Shown here piece by piece: positions 12,054 to 24,533 of a DNA stretch of 64,000 nucleotides. Positions within the stretch are counted from its first letter, which is position 1. The number at the start of each line of letters is the position of its first letter. The stretch covers positions 2,852,001-2,916,000 of the forward strand of contig JBCAML010000002.1 in NCBI GenBank assembly GCA_038503075.1. The letters run 5' to 3'. This DNA comes from Gyromitra esculenta. Its lineage: Eukaryota; Ascomycota; Pezizomycetes; Pezizales; Discinaceae. A program made the translations under genes and the position numbers. The notes below the pieces were generated by a model. That model was not told where the DNA came from and ran no database searches. It saw only the letters and a program-made list of their open reading frames with translations.

Positions 12054-13390
12054 TGAGCTGAAAAGGGTTGCGTAGGCACGAACCAAAGAGAGGCATGGAG
12101 GATGGACTATTTGCACCATTTTGGATAATGTATGAGCAATTGTAAACGTTATTGGTGACAATGCACATTATTTTGGATGAATCTGTGCCGGCTTTTACCG
12201 GACTTGTGATCCAAATTTCCAACTGCTGGAATTCGTAGCCCCGCTTTGCGCCGTCCTATTCAACAAAGGGTGGAAATGTTTATGGAAAAAGAAAAGAGCG
12301 CCGCCATCCATCACCCTTTAAGCCTGATACTACTAGTAGTTTGGTAGTTCCTAGTTTGCTATTGGCTGGGAGCGAGCCGTGTCCTGGTGGATCGTGTGAG
12401 TTGTATTTTCGCTTTACATCTTTTTGAGGCTGGGCGGCGCAGACGTTAGCTATCACTCGAGCATCAACGGAATCTGGCTTGCGTTAATGGCGGTGAGCTC
12501 ATCTAGGCTAGAGAAAGCCTATCTTCAAATCTTTTCTTTAAACGGCACGGGGCATTCATGGGCTTGACTCGGCTGTGGCATGTACATGTATGTATGTATT
12601 GAGTTAAAAACCGCTTGGGAAGTGATCGGGTTAGGGTTAAATCAAAGCTCTATGACGAGAAGCCTTAGCAGTGATTTAAGATTGACATGGGTTTAAATTT
12701 AGGTGTGACGTTCTGTAAAAGCTTTTAATTTGGGACACCAGGCGTAAGCGGAACGCCCTAGGCCTGCGCACTGTATACCGAGAGGACTTTGGTCAGTATC
12801 GGCTCTTGGCTTTGAAAGAGATACCAATCCCTTGCGGATGGGAGGGTTGGCCTCTAGAGGTCGAACTATGGAGGCTAGTGATTGCTCACCCACTCTTTCT
12901 CTTGCTCGTTTCTAATCTGCTAAACAATAGCATTCTGCAGATTCCTCCTGTTTGAGGTTTAAAGTACGAATTCGAATTACATGGAATCATTAGCCCAGCC
13001 ATCGCCAGATGCTCGATGTATGTGAAATCTGGACGAACTTGATGTAGACTATGCATGTATTTTCTGTTCCAGGATCCGTCCTCTCTGAGAAGTCAGACAA
13101 ACATTGGCTGCAATTCGGGTTGTGTGACCATCAGATAAGATCACATGACCATTCGCGGCTCTGGGACACGGTGGTATCTTCGCAGCCCTCATGAAAAGCT
13201 CGATACCAGACAGGGGACCAAACTTTCCGACACGTCTCCTTAACTGCCCATTTCTTCCCCTCAAGCCTGCACGCGATCGCCACATTTTCTCTCTCAGCGG
13301 TCGAGCACTCCCGAATACTGGGTTTCGTTTCTTTTTCTCTCTAACCTCTACCATCTACTGGCGACTCGGGCGTCCCGCAAGCTCTTCAAG
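12054..13390. other. gene-free stretch between methionine-synthase-like and DnaJ genes
   Basis: No gene recognised. TACATGTA occurs at 12583-12590. The last 150 bases before 13391 carry C/T-rich runs (TTTCTTTTTCTCTC) that probably belong to the promoter and leader of the DnaJ gene. No heat-shock or UPR element was convincingly identified. Confidence 0.45.
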
Positions 13391-14708
13391 ATGCGGCTCA
13401 TAACTGCACTTTTGCTTGCATTGCTACCACTGGTGTTAGCGCAGGATTACTATAAGGTGGGGTGCCATTACTTCTCTTTGCGTACTGACCGCGATTGTGC
13501 TTTGTGGTCGATTGAGGAAGTAAATGACTGACAGGTTTGCTCCTATGGGATAGCTTCTGGGAATAAATAAAGATGCGGAAGATCGAGATATAAAACGCGC
13601 CTACCGAAAACTATCCAAGAAGTTCCATCCGGACAAGAACCCCAACGACCCTACAGCACACCAGAAATTTGTCGAAATCGCCGAAGCGTATGAGGCACTC
13701 TCTGACTCCGACTCTCGTCGCATCTACGACCAGTACGGCGCTGAAGGCCTTGCGCAACACAAATCCGGAGGTGGCCAAGGCGGCCACCACGACCCCTTCG
13801 ATCTGTTCTCGCGCTTCTTCGGCGGATCCGGCCACTTTAGTGGCGGGGACCGTGGAATGCGGAAGGGACCCAACATGGAGGTTAAGGTTGAAATCCCGTT
13901 GAGGGATTTTTATAATGGCGCAGAGAAGGAATTTAGCGTGGAGAAGCAGATGATTTGTGAGGAATGTGAGGGCAGTGGAAGTCACGATGGGCATTTGGAG
14001 AGTTGTACCGAGTGTGGAGGAAGAGGCGTCAGGATCGTGAAGCATATGCTCGCCCCAGGCATCTTTCAGCAGGTACAAACTCACTGTGATCGCTGCGGAG
14101 GCAAGGGAAAGATCATCAGTCATCCTTGTAAGGTTTGCGGTGGGAACCGTGTTATCAGGAAGGTCGCCACGCATACGCTGTCTGTTGAAAAGGGCGCACC
14201 GAGAGGCATTAGGGTCACGTTCGAAAACGAAGCTGATGAGAGCCCTGAGTGGGTCGCTGGTGATCTGATTGTCCATGTCCACGAGAAACCCGCCGACGGC
14301 ACAGTAGACGAAGATGATAAACACCACTACGAGAACGGAATTCCGGACGGTACCTGGTTCCGTAGACGGGGGAAGGATCTATTCTGGAAAGAAGTTCTCT
14401 CCCTCCGAGAAGCTCTGCTTGGTGGATGGGCTCGCAACTTGACCCATCTCGATGGCCACAAAGTTAAGCTTTCTCGAGCACCTGGCCAGACTGTCCAACC
14501 GGGATTCGTGGAAGCCGTGAAGGAAGAGGGAATGCCACTCTACCGCAGCGAGGGCATGGACGAATATGGCGATCTGCTTGTGGAGTATGTAGTTGTGCTT
14601 CCGGACGAGATGCAGAGCGGAATGAGGAAAGACCTAAACGCAGTATTTGAAAAGTGGCGAAAGAAGATTGGGGTTGATTTGGGAGCAGAGGAAAAGGATG
14701 AACTGTAG
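13391..14708 (+). CDS. ER-lumenal DnaJ (Hsp40) co-chaperone, Scj1-like, KDEL-tailed
   Basis: Two exons, 13391-13456 and 13554-14708, give 406 residues; the intron is 97 bp with a GACTGAC-like branch site. Residues 1-18 are a signal peptide ending LVLA. The J domain follows (DYYKLLGI to about residue 85) with HPD near residue 47, the loop that stimulates Hsp70 ATPase. Next come a short Gly/Phe/His linker and a zinc region from about residue 157 with CEECEGSG, CTECGGRG, CDRCGGKG and CKVCGGNR (the last repeat lacks the final Gly). The C-terminal substrate-binding domains follow. The last four residues are KDEL, an ER retrieval signal. Signal peptide plus KDEL place it in the ER lumen as partner of the Kar2/BiP Hsp70, as for yeast Scj1. 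The gene looks intact. Confidence 0.93.
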
Positions 14709-16865
14709 AGTATCTAGACTGTTTTGTTCACGAATATGTTCCTCCTGTTTTTTAACCGATAGAGAGGGAGGTGTAATTTTATAGGTTGATTTCAGTTTTT
14801 TTTCTGCGTCTTTTTAATTTTTGTGATCCGATTATTATTTTTTCACCCTCTTATTTTCATACCCATCCATGTATTTGCAAATGAGAGACGAAGACGATGG
14901 CTTAAGGGGTACACGTACGGGTTGGGTTAGGTATGGATATGGGTAAAATCAAAATGGCAGGTTCTGTTCAATTTAACAAATACATGTATCTCAATATCAA
15001 ATTGGCCGAGAGTAGCATCAGTTACTGATCATACGAAAGTGAGCGTTAAACAGTTTACCTGCCTCTATATTTTAACTAGGACTGATGTGGATCTTGATAG
15101 GTTATGCGAATATCTAGTTCTCTTAATTGTTTATGCAAGTTGCGCATATGCACATGCCTATGTAAGTGGACTACATGTAAGGTATAGGTAGAACGGTAAC
15201 AAACATGTCACTTCATTGGTTATCACTCGACGTCTCAGCATTCTCAAATGCATGCCGTCTTAGCCACAGTACCGTACCGTTGCCAAGGCGGGCGTCTGGA
15301 ATACTATACCTCTCAAAGGATCGATTTACGGCAAACCCCGGGGGGGTGGACAGCTCAGCTGAGGCTGTTTGAGTCTGTTCGCAGAGAAAACTCACCAAAA
15401 CTGACTGTTATTAGGATAGTGTCCCAGACGCCCCCTCTTGGCAACGGTCTGTATTTGGTCAGGCCTTGGGAAAAACAACTCACTCTCACCAACTAGAATA
15501 ATTAGTTTTTTCTTCTCGACCTTCTGGAGGCTTTGGATGCTGGAAGGCGTAGACGTTTCTGGGGGTAGGGAGGCACTTCGGATCATATGTAAATATACGT
15601 GTACAGTACGAGAAAATGGAGTGAATCTACTGCTGTATTGCTGGGAAATACAAGCTTGATTCTGGAGAACTACCGTATTTGCGCTAGGAATCCAGTATTG
15701 CTTCAGCATCCTTTCAAAATGCCGCACATACGCTGTGTTAAGTGCATCTCCTTTCTTGATACTGTAGTCATATGTCTAGCTAGCTTGGGGCGGGGATAGG
15801 ACAATAAGTCTCGTGCATCTCCTACATGATACCATGACTAAAACACTATGAGATCATCGAAAATTTACCAACCACCAAGAATTCACCATAGCGGTCATCG
15901 GTGTTATAGAAAGCCGCAACCTATCATCCATATCGTCAATAACAAGGGTAGGTTAGAATGAAACGATAGAAGAAAGATCTACTTTATAGTAAATTAAATA
16001 GCCCCTAATAAGAATCTAGACTCTGGATTGGGGCTCGCACATATAGCTAACTGTGTGGCCAATACCTATGACTTAGGGTAGCACCTAGAGAGCTCTCTGT
16101 CTAAAAACTTCATTGGCATCTAGTGGCGATCAACTATCATCACGCTTTGGATGCCAGCCAATCTTAAGGATAAAATGCATCTTCTATGGAATATGTATTA
16201 CTCTTGTTCCTCAGAAGCTTAGCCCGGAAGCTACTCGCAGTTACACTGGGGCTTACTGCTGCCTACGAAAGATGGACCTGAAGATTTTAATCACTGGCTT
16301 ACAGTCATAACCCGAGTTTGCTAGTTCACGACCGATCAATACGTTTTCAACAAAAATACTGAGCTATCGTGCTCTAGTATTGCCGCGCGCACGGTTATCC
16401 TTTGAGGTTCCCAATCTTCATATTTGGATTGGTTTTTTTTTTAGTTCTTAGCCATCTTCTGGCGCAAATGACATCGTTTTTCGGGAAGAGTGATCCTACT
16501 AAGTCGCGAATTCGATAGCAAGCAGACTGGAAATCCCGTGCGAAAAACACCGAGAAAGGTAGTGATCTCCAACGTCAGAATGAAAACGTAGCGCTAGGGA
16601 TTTATCCGACGCCACGATGTTAGGACTAGGTTCATCAACCCAGGCGTGTAACCTCAACAAAAAGGCGAATATGTATGCCAAGGCCTGTTTGCATAATACT
16701 TGAAGATAAAGTGATGAGAGGAGTTAGGTGCATTGGAGGTGAAAAAATTACTCAAGATGAGCCCCCACAGCAGCCATCTGTTGTGAATATAAATATTCAG
16801 CCTTTTGAAAACATTCTGGTTAACAATTGAGGCACCTGAAGTCGTTACTCTCTTATATCATTATC
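14709..16865. other. gene-free stretch between DnaJ and MFS genes
   Basis: T-rich 3' UTR-like sequence occupies 14709-14860. No coding region is supported beyond it. TACATGTA occurs at 14981 and 15172. A short imperfect direct repeat starting GTGCATCTCCT lies at about 15740 and 15812. Confidence 0.45.
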
Positions 16866-18644
16866 ATGGAGAAGGAAACAGCAAAAACCCTTAACATGCC
16901 TGAACTCCAGCATCAACTACCAGAGGTGCTGGATGGTCGTCAAGCTTATGACGACGACAGCATCGACTTTGACCCTAAAGAACAGGCGCGGATTCTTCGC
17001 AGGGTCGACTTCCATCTCCTCCCAATTATTACTTTACTCTACCTCATGTCCTTCCTCGATCGTTCCAGCATCGGGAATGCGAAAATCAGTGGACTGGCCA
17101 AGGATTTGAATCTTAAACCTGTCCAATATAATATTGCGTTATCTCTATTTTTCGTCAGCTATGTATCATTTGAGGTAGATATATATGTTGCACTTTTTTC
17201 AGATTTAGCTCAACGGGGAATTACTAAAAATTTAAACGTCCAGATCCTAAGCAATATCCTGCTCAAAAAGCTGTCGCCGAAATTGTGGCTGCCATCCATA
17301 TGTCTTGGTTGGGGAATGTAGGTCATTTCGTTTTTACCAGGATCGATATCATGAAAACTATATTGTCCCAGCAACTGATATCAACTGTTAGCGTTTGTAC
17401 ACTCCATGGGATCGTACAGAACTTTGCAGGGCTGGTCACAGTAAGAGTTTTCATGGGAGTTCTGGAAGCTGGGTTATTTGTTTGTGGTTCTTTCTTTCCC
17501 TTCGAATGAGGTAGCGGGTAGGGTGTAACAGTGAGGCTCACTTTTCTCAGCCTGGTGTCGTTTTCCTTCTTACTGTCTGGTATTGTCCACCTGTTGCAAA
17601 ATTTAAGGTTATTGTCTAGCAACTAAATCGAAAAGGTATCCGCGACACGCCCTCGTTTTCCGATTCTGTTTATTCTTTAGCGCTGCTACCTTGGCCGGTG
17701 CTTTTGGCGGTTTATTAGCAAGAGCGCTTGTGGAATTGGATGGAGCAGGAGGGTTGGAGGGTTGGAGGTATTTATCAAGAGCCATTTTTATGGATATAGC
17801 AAGGACTAATATCAGAGGGTGAGCTAGATGGATTTTCATCGTAGAAGGTTTAATTACTGTTGTTGTCGCCGTCGCCGCCTACTTCTGGATTCAGGACTCT
17901 CCTGAAACTTCCCACTTCCTTTCAGTCCCTGATAAGAAGACGCTGGCAGCGATCCTATCTCAAGACTTCAGCAGCGAGGATCAGGTATTTTCGTGGTCAG
18001 AAGTTCGCGCTGCTTTCGGCGAGTGGAAAGTCTGGACGAGTGGCATCATCTGCCTTGGAATTGCTCTACCAACCTTCTCGTTCGCGTTGTTTCTCCCATC
18101 TATCATCAATGGACTCAACTTCACTCCTACGAAGTCCCAACTTATGACCGTACCGCCTTATGTTGTGGCGTTCTTTTTCACCGTTGGTATGGGGTGGCTT
18201 TCTGATAGGCTTAAAAGCCGTGGAATACCATTATTGATATTCACGGCTGTGGGTATTATTGGATACGCGATTCAGATTTCGGCTCACCATTCAAGCCTCA
18301 GTTTGAAGTATTTCGCGACCTTCCTATCCGCAATCGGCATATTCACCGCCTCTGGTCTTAATATTCCCTGGTTGAGCAATAATCTTAGGGGCCATTCGAG
18401 GAGAGCTACTGGAAGTGCCATCCAGGTCTCAGTGGGACAACTGGGAGGAGTAGTTGCTGCTTATATATATCGTCAAGAAGATGCACCGCGGTATGTTCTG
18501 GGACACAGTTTGGCAATGGGATCTTTGGTCATCGCTTTCGTGACTACTGCGTTACAATGGTGGTTATTGAAGAGGGAGAATGCCAAACTAGACAAGGTGG
18601 AAGGGACTGCGGTGGTCGGGGAGCGGTTTAGGTTCACCCTGTAA
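16866..18644 (+). CDS. MFS transporter, anion:cation symporter (ACS/Dal5-Tna1-like) family
   Basis: Six exons in phase: 16866-17174, 17244-17317, 17392-17479, 17551-17579 (only 29 nt), 17636-17767 and 17828-18644, giving 482 residues. The unspliced frames look broken, but all junctions are GT-AG and restore a continuous MFS protein. Family marks: the FLDRSSIGNAKI motif at about residues 62-73 (the FLDRxNIGNA signature of fungal ACS permeases), SNILLKKLSP, GIVQNFAGL, EAGLFPGVV, LFFSAATLAGAFGG, DGAGGLEGWRWIFIVEG, GWLSDRLKSR and NIPWLSNN. About twelve transmembrane segments are expected. Relatives carry nicotinate, allantoate, pantothenate, biotin or other organic anions with protons at the plasma membrane. 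The substrate here is unknown. The ATG at 16866 was chosen because the longer frame has only a TTG upstream. Confidence 0.85.
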
Positions 18645-19274
18645 GAACATAATCGCGTTACGTTAACCGGAATACCACACCTTTGATAGAGTTGTTGCTC
18701 TAGGCCATGTGATTGTATTTTTTAGGTAAAGGAAATTAGCCCCATCTTTAGAAGCTGGGAAAGGGCAAGTATATATTGATTGCTCTTACTGCTATTAGAG
18801 ATGTACAAGAAAGATTTTAGGATAATGTAGGAGGCAGAAGAGAAAGTGAATGGAAGTGAAATACCTGTTTCGAACTCGCTCCTTTCGAGATATCTCCACA
18901 CCAAGCCAAAGTCAAGTTATTTCGAAAACAGTAGCCCTAAGCAAAACAAAGTAGCTCTAAAGTCTAGAAGTTTATCACAGATCGGACGTGCTAGTTCTAG
19001 ACTTAATGATGATGTGGAGAACGCGATGGCTAATTTTCTGGAAGCGTGAGCTGATCAGGGGTGAAATCCGGGGGAAAGGAAAATGGTATGAAATAAGTGA
19101 TAGGTAAAAATTTTAAGTGCAAATTTAGATCTCAGATATCTAAACAAATACCGTACCAAAGGGAATAGTGTGCACTCTGCTGCAGAAATCAACCTTGATA
19201 AGGAAAGAAATAAGAGATGGCGGGAGTCTATCAGGACAATGCCTTTGGGGTGAGAAAGCTTAAAAGCGAAAACT
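18645..19274. other. short convergent spacer between MFS and cytochrome b5 genes
   Basis: The two genes face each other, so this spacer should hold both 3' UTRs. A Ser/Lys-rich frame is open on the + strand at about 18846-19049, but it has no ATG at its start and no recognised family. Confidence 0.4.
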
Positions 19275-19663
19275 TCATAGATTGGCCTCCTCCTTGACAG
19301 TTCCGATCCTTAATCTATCGCTGTACTTTTTAAGGACACCCTCATTGTGGTACTAAATCGAAGAAGTTAGAATTGATTGTTTGCCCTAAATGAGCGATAT
19401 GTAACTACCTTCCAGAATTGTTTGCTAGCATCTTTTCCTGCAACTCGCTTCAGGATTTTGGCGCCGCCCGGGTGTTCATCAACAAATCCTGAGGGTTCAA
19501 ACGAAGGTCAATAAAGAGCACGTATGATGGTCACATTGCGAATAGCATATTGTATACCGGTAATGTCGTAAACTCCATCATCGATAACGATATACATTCC
19601 AACTTCGGCATCTTTGTGAGAAGCAACGTCTTTGACGGAGAGTTTCTTCAATTCTTTAGGCAT
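19275..19663 (-). CDS. small cytochrome b5-type heme-binding protein
   Basis: Three exons on the minus strand, 19663-19558, 19488-19409 and 19352-19275, give an 87-residue protein. Introns (69 and 56 bp) have GT...AG ends and compatible phases. The sequence runs from [12 protein letters not shown] through [12 protein letters not shown] and FVDEHPGG to [11 protein letters not shown] and a short RIGTVKEE tail. HPGG supplies one heme-ligand His and the His of YHNE fits the second. There is no C-terminal membrane anchor, so it is probably a soluble b5-like electron carrier rather than microsomal Cyb5 (inference). It is easily missed because no exon exceeds 106 nt. The start ATG at 19663 gives a complete b5 fold; a further 5' exon cannot be excluded. 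Confidence 0.85.
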
Positions 19664-20698
19664 CTCCAAAAAAATTACTTAGAAAGGACGAAGAGTTCGA
19701 CAGAGAATTATTAGACATGTGAGGAGCCGGTCTAGCTGTGCACAGTGAGATGATATAGAGGATATGGTTTTCATTTTGCCAGAAGGGAGCTGTGTTGAAC
19801 CGAGGTACTTTGATAACGTACCGGCACTCTCGGTACAACTCTAGCTTCCTTCATGCTTAGGGTGTAGTGCATGTGATTGGTTAGCAATATCTTTAACGTT
19901 ACCCTGTTTTAGCATGCCACTGGTCTAAGTAACCCCAGCGGTACCTTAATTTATATCGGGCCAAACCTAGTTGAATACCTCGCTGCTTGTTAACTGATTG
20001 ATATCAAATGAGAAAGCGTTTATTCGACTTCCTTTAGGCATTTCCAACAGAAACTAATCTATAATCGGCTGCTAGAGCGAGTGCCTAATACATGTAATCG
20101 CAATGTCCATCACGTAAAGTCACTCGCGGTAATCGAGTTCGGCGTCCTTGGAGTAGTAGATAGATAGGTAGATTAATCATACCCTTGGAGTAGTAGGCGG
20201 AAGGAATCGAATACTTGGTTCTCTAAGGGCTGACAATGCATACCCGTCAACATATTTTTACAGCAACCTTCTAAAGCTTCCCGAGCGCTCATATAATTGT
20301 GTACTCGATCTGGTGTCTCTGGTTTCCATCTCCGGGGCCAGGCTCGAGTCAGACACGAAGAGGCAATTATAGCACGACATAGTACCCTGGCGGGAGAATT
20401 AACCACTGAAAATCGATAGCTAGAGTTCTGATAAGGCGAATATGTCGTGGGGCTTCTAGCCTTAGTACATCGCTCCTTTACATGTGAGAGTATTACTATA
20501 TATCATGAGAATACTAAGACCTACGTAAATTTATTGCAACATTAAGTAGTTTACGGTTGAGGGGTTGGGGATTTGAAATTTTATGTTGTAGATCAGGTAT
20601 AAAATGTCTTTTTTTCTATCTTCCCCTCCGGGGAATGTCCCAAATTAGCAGTTGCGTGTATAGAGGCATATATTCTTGGTGGGTTGTAGGTGACAGCC
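19664..20698. other. gene-free stretch, probable promoter side of the b5 gene
   Basis: No coding region recognised. A short inverted repeat, GTACCG...CGGTAC, lies at about 19818-19836. TACATGTA occurs at 20089-20096. Confidence 0.4.
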
Positions 20699-20840
20699 TA
20701 TTATATAATATATATAGATGAATGCACCGTATGCATTAAACCAACACCTTATTCCATCAACCGTAGCGGGTTGAAGCCCAAACGGGCTCCAACTCGCGTT
20801 GTTGTGGTTGATGGGATAATACGCTATTCGCTATATATAA
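20699..20840. repeat. strong foldback sequence (stacked inverted repeats)
   Basis: Several nested arms pair in register. An AT-rich outer arm (TATTATATAATATATATAG at 20699) pairs with CTATATATAATA near 20829. ATTCCATCAACC at 20751 pairs with GGTTGATGGGAT. GCGGGTTG pairs with CAACTCGC, and AGCCC with GGGCT around a 4-nt AAAC loop. The central 20750-20820 part alone folds into a long hairpin. No protein is encoded. It may be a MITE or a structured RNA; the sequence does not decide. Confidence 0.5.
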
Positions 20841-23800
20841 TAAAGTTCTATAGATGGGACTGCCTGTACAGAAACCAAGATTATGAGGTGAATTGCTGAC
20901 TGCACATTGATAACTGGCAGTGCTAAATAAAGGTCACTCGCTTTGTTCTACCGGGATCTATCTTGGTCATAGGTAAACTTTCCTCAGCCATGGAACTTGA
21001 ATCAAATTTAACGGTAATGAAAGTTTTATGCTAGTGTTAGAGAAGGATAGAAGAAGGAAAGGGGCATTATCTGTACAACGAGTCTTTGTACTTAGCAGTG
21101 GAGGACTGGCGGATAAAGATTTTTAGGCTTGGGGGTGGGTGTCCGCCTCGGTGCACGATATTTCTGGTGATCGGTCGGCGATGGAAATAAATTAGCCGCT
21201 ATTGGGTCAATTCGTATAACTATATTATCCCTACAGTAGTTAATATACCCATCCCGAAAGAAAGAGTGGTGCTGTGAAGATCATTTCTCGAGAGCGTTTC
21301 GTGTTCGTCTACTACCTCTTGTTTGTATCACTCAGCTCTTCCTTAGCACCGGGTACCATCCCCATTTGCCCAAAGTTCCATACTAATATACTACAAATAA
21401 ATTAATAAACAGTTAATATTAGTGACGAGACCTCTTCAGTGTGGTATATATGTCTATATCTTAGTAGCTATATAATTTAGGTAGGTCGGTTGGCTATAGG
21501 AGAGAATGTCGCATCGTTGATCGTGGCACCGGGACTGGAACCCTTTATCTTAGTGTATCCAAGCGTTATATTGACTACCTGATAAGATACTTTATACGAG
21601 CCAGGTCAATATACAGCGTATGTGGCGCCCCGAGAGTTGATGTTCACGCCTTGTGCTTATGCATATGCGCATGTTCTGAGGTGGTTTCGGGAAAACCAGC
21701 GAGAGCCTCATGGAATGATCGAAACTGGGGACTCTGAGTGAGGGTCTCTTCCAAACTGTAGAAATCCCTAGAACAAGCCAATAGTACTAGTGACAGGGGT
21801 ATTTAGGATAAAGATCAGCAACGAAGCCCAAATGACGGATCATTATGATCTCAGGCTAGAACCGAGGTTTTGGTGACATCTTGAAAACAAAATTAAGGCG
21901 GAAAAGTAGGAGGGACACAAGAGGGATGGATGATGATGTCAATGAGGCACCGCAGCTGGTTCCAAATGTGAACAAATTTAACCTTAGTAAACGGGTGTGC
22001 TGTAAGGATCTGCGAGAACCGCTGGTGAATAAATTATTAAATTTAGTAAAGATTAGCGTGTTGGAGGATTGTGTGGCCAAAAAGATAGATATGAGAAAGG
22101 TGATGGAAATATGTGGTTGGTTTTATTTTGTATTGTCATGGCTATAGTACTAGTTACAATTAATGAGTTAAACAAAAACAGGAAAAGCGTGTTGGAGGCA
22201 CCTTATTACCTGAGGCAGTGTATGCCCGGAAGTTGTCGGGAGGCTGCCTGAACCTATATAGATCATATATAAGTTCCACGGTTTCTGCCCCTCTAAATGT
22301 TGTGTGAGTAGAGCTTGCATGCGCGCAGCCAGCCGAAGTTTGATTTATGTGTCTTGATCAAAACCGTAATGGCAAGTACGTCTCAATTCACCTGGTGCGA
22401 CTATTATAATTACTCAGTGATACTGTGCAGCCCGAATATCCGCGGAATAATCTAAAGCCTGTAGACCCCAAGAAACCAGGGAAACTTTATAGGAAACATA
22501 AATAACTACATTGGGCAGTTTTAAGAGGCTTTATATTTCCAATAACGGTAAAGTAAGATATCCGAGTGATAATATGCGATCCGAGCTTCGCCACCAAGAT
22601 TCTATGCGTTCCAAGGGATGGTAGCCCTATGTTATAAAGTACATGTAGCTTTCGTATCAAAACCCATAGAGTCTTTCGAATTCTACACCCCACTCGCATA
22701 GTGCTTGGCATGGGCTGTGTCGGTAAAAGCAGCACGAATACTCGATCGAAAGTTACTAGGCATTAACTCATGACTTGCTATCTCGCGGGGGCTGCGCACC
22801 TTCTCGTAATCATGAAACGTGATACTATACCCCGAGGCTTTGGTAACGCAAAGTAAGTTCAAGAAATTTTTTATAAGCCCGTGATATCGATATCACAACT
22901 TCTGTACCTACCTAGGAGGCATATGCATTGATTAGCCCAAGTGCTTAGATCGCTCGCAAATTACCTAGATCGATGTAGTGATCTGTCCTGTATCAATTGG
23001 TAATGTAGGGCGAGATGCTGTTTAACTACATGTAGATATATTACGATGTAAAGTTATGTGATACTGCCTTTGGTAAATTCCTCCTAATATCGTACCTTGT
23101 AATTATATATGTATACAAGACACCTGGACACGGACCTCTCTAGAGACCAGAGAACCAAAAGTTAGTGCTCAAGTAGCACCACGTGCTATTTCACGTGCGA
23201 ATCGTATTTGGGCCGGGTAACATTTCAGTTCAGATCTTAAGCTTGTTCAGTTATGAGAATTACATGTAGTGACTCCATCACCAACACCCAAGATCAGAAT
23301 ACATCCTAATATTTCTGGTTAAAGAAACTCTGGAAGAATGAGATCATTCACTCCCTTCTCGGAAAATTTTCATATCGAGGCCATCGTTTTTCGCAGTAGT
23401 TGCTATTTTCCACATCACCGTACATCTAAAGCAAGCTCTGTCCCCTGAGCACCTTTTGGTGTCATTTATCTCACTGGAGGTGGTATGAATATATCTAACC
23501 AATCGATTCGACTTCCAAAGCTCGATTAGGTGCGACCATTCGTTAGCAATGGGAATGGATACCTTCATCCTGATATTCTTGACTCTAGAGATTGGGTCCC
23601 AACTCTTCTCGCTTCTTTCAGGTGGATCGTTTGTCTCATTTCCTGAGGTTGATCCAAGGTCTGGGAAGTACTACCCTCCCGGTAGATCACCATTTGAAAG
23701 TGTTTTAATATTCTCACCATTTCTCGATATTCTTCTTGTTTACCTTATACTCTTGATATCCCACACTCCACCAATGTTTCCCAAACGACCCATGTCTATA

Positions 23801-24002
23801 CTTACGCTCACATTCCTTCTTTTCGCGCCTTAAGCTTTGCCCAGTTTTGCCTGAAAGGTCATCAGCTTCTTCCAAATTATCGCCACATAAAGGAACTAGT
23901 CAACTGAGCTGCTGGAAATATGATATCCCCGCTAAGAAATACTCATACACTGACACTAATGAGTGAGAATGTGCACATAAATGTTGTACGTGCTATGGAC
24001 GT
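20841..24002. other. long gene-free stretch
   Basis: No recognised gene. A frame with an ATG at about 21926 (starting MDDDVNEAPQLV) stays open to 22147 but matches no family and lacks visible domains. TACATGTA occurs at 22640, 23027 and 23261. Small hairpins occur, for example around 22210-22250 (AGGCAG/CTGCCT arms). The stretch 23549-23833 is open on the + strand without a convincing product. Confidence 0.4.
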
Positions 24003-24287
24003 TTGAACTATGAGGATGAGGGTGAGGGTGAGGGGATATTGGTGCTTGGAGAAAGATTTTGGAAACGAGAGTGTTACTATTACACCCGTCTCGGCTTCAC
24101 TGAGCTCCGTTCTCCTTTTAAGAAATTACTCAAAGGGATGCAATTAACGGCGCTGATACTCGACGGCACTAGCGTGGAGATGAAGTTTGTGGAAGAGATT
24201 TTTCGATCACCCTGGGGTGGGGCATGGTTGAAGGAATTGAGTCTTAGGAGATGTCCAGGGATTGAGCATTCAGATGCTGGGAAATAG
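24003..24287 (+). pseudogene. LRR (F-box/LRR-like) gene fragment
   Basis: An open frame without an ATG start encodes LTALILDGTSVEMKFVEEIF followed by WLKELSLRRCPGI. This has the spacing of leucine-rich repeats in fungal F-box/LRR proteins (LxxLxLxGT...LxxLSLRxCPxI). It stops abruptly at 24287, and no F-box or further repeats are found in frame on either side. The Cys-rich remnant at 26485-26848 could be the far end of the same gene, split by decay and insertions. That link is an inference. Confidence 0.45.
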
Positions 24288-24533
24288 CTCAAGATGGTTT
24301 TTCAAGGAACTGAGTTCATGGTCTGAGAGTTTTCAAAGTATGATATAAGAAAACACTCTTTCACATCTGTGCTTTTGATTGATATTTTCTCTTGTTTTGA
24401 GAACGGATTGTGCTAAGCTCCTAGCTTCCTGGAAGGGTAATGTGTTCGTATACTATACTAATTTAAAACATAGTTTTGAGGGTACGGTAGAACATCCCCA
24501 AAAGGAATCTTCCAACCTCGCTCTATTGCTCTA

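Noticed and set aside
15740..15835. Possible CRISPR-like or tandem repeat (GTGCATCTCCT twice)
   Set aside because: Only two imperfect units with different flanks; CRISPR is not expected in a fungal nuclear genome.
16866..17641. Treating the MFS gene as a pseudogene because of stops between conserved pieces
   Set aside because: All interruptions are removed by GT-AG introns in compatible phase, giving 482 uninterrupted residues.
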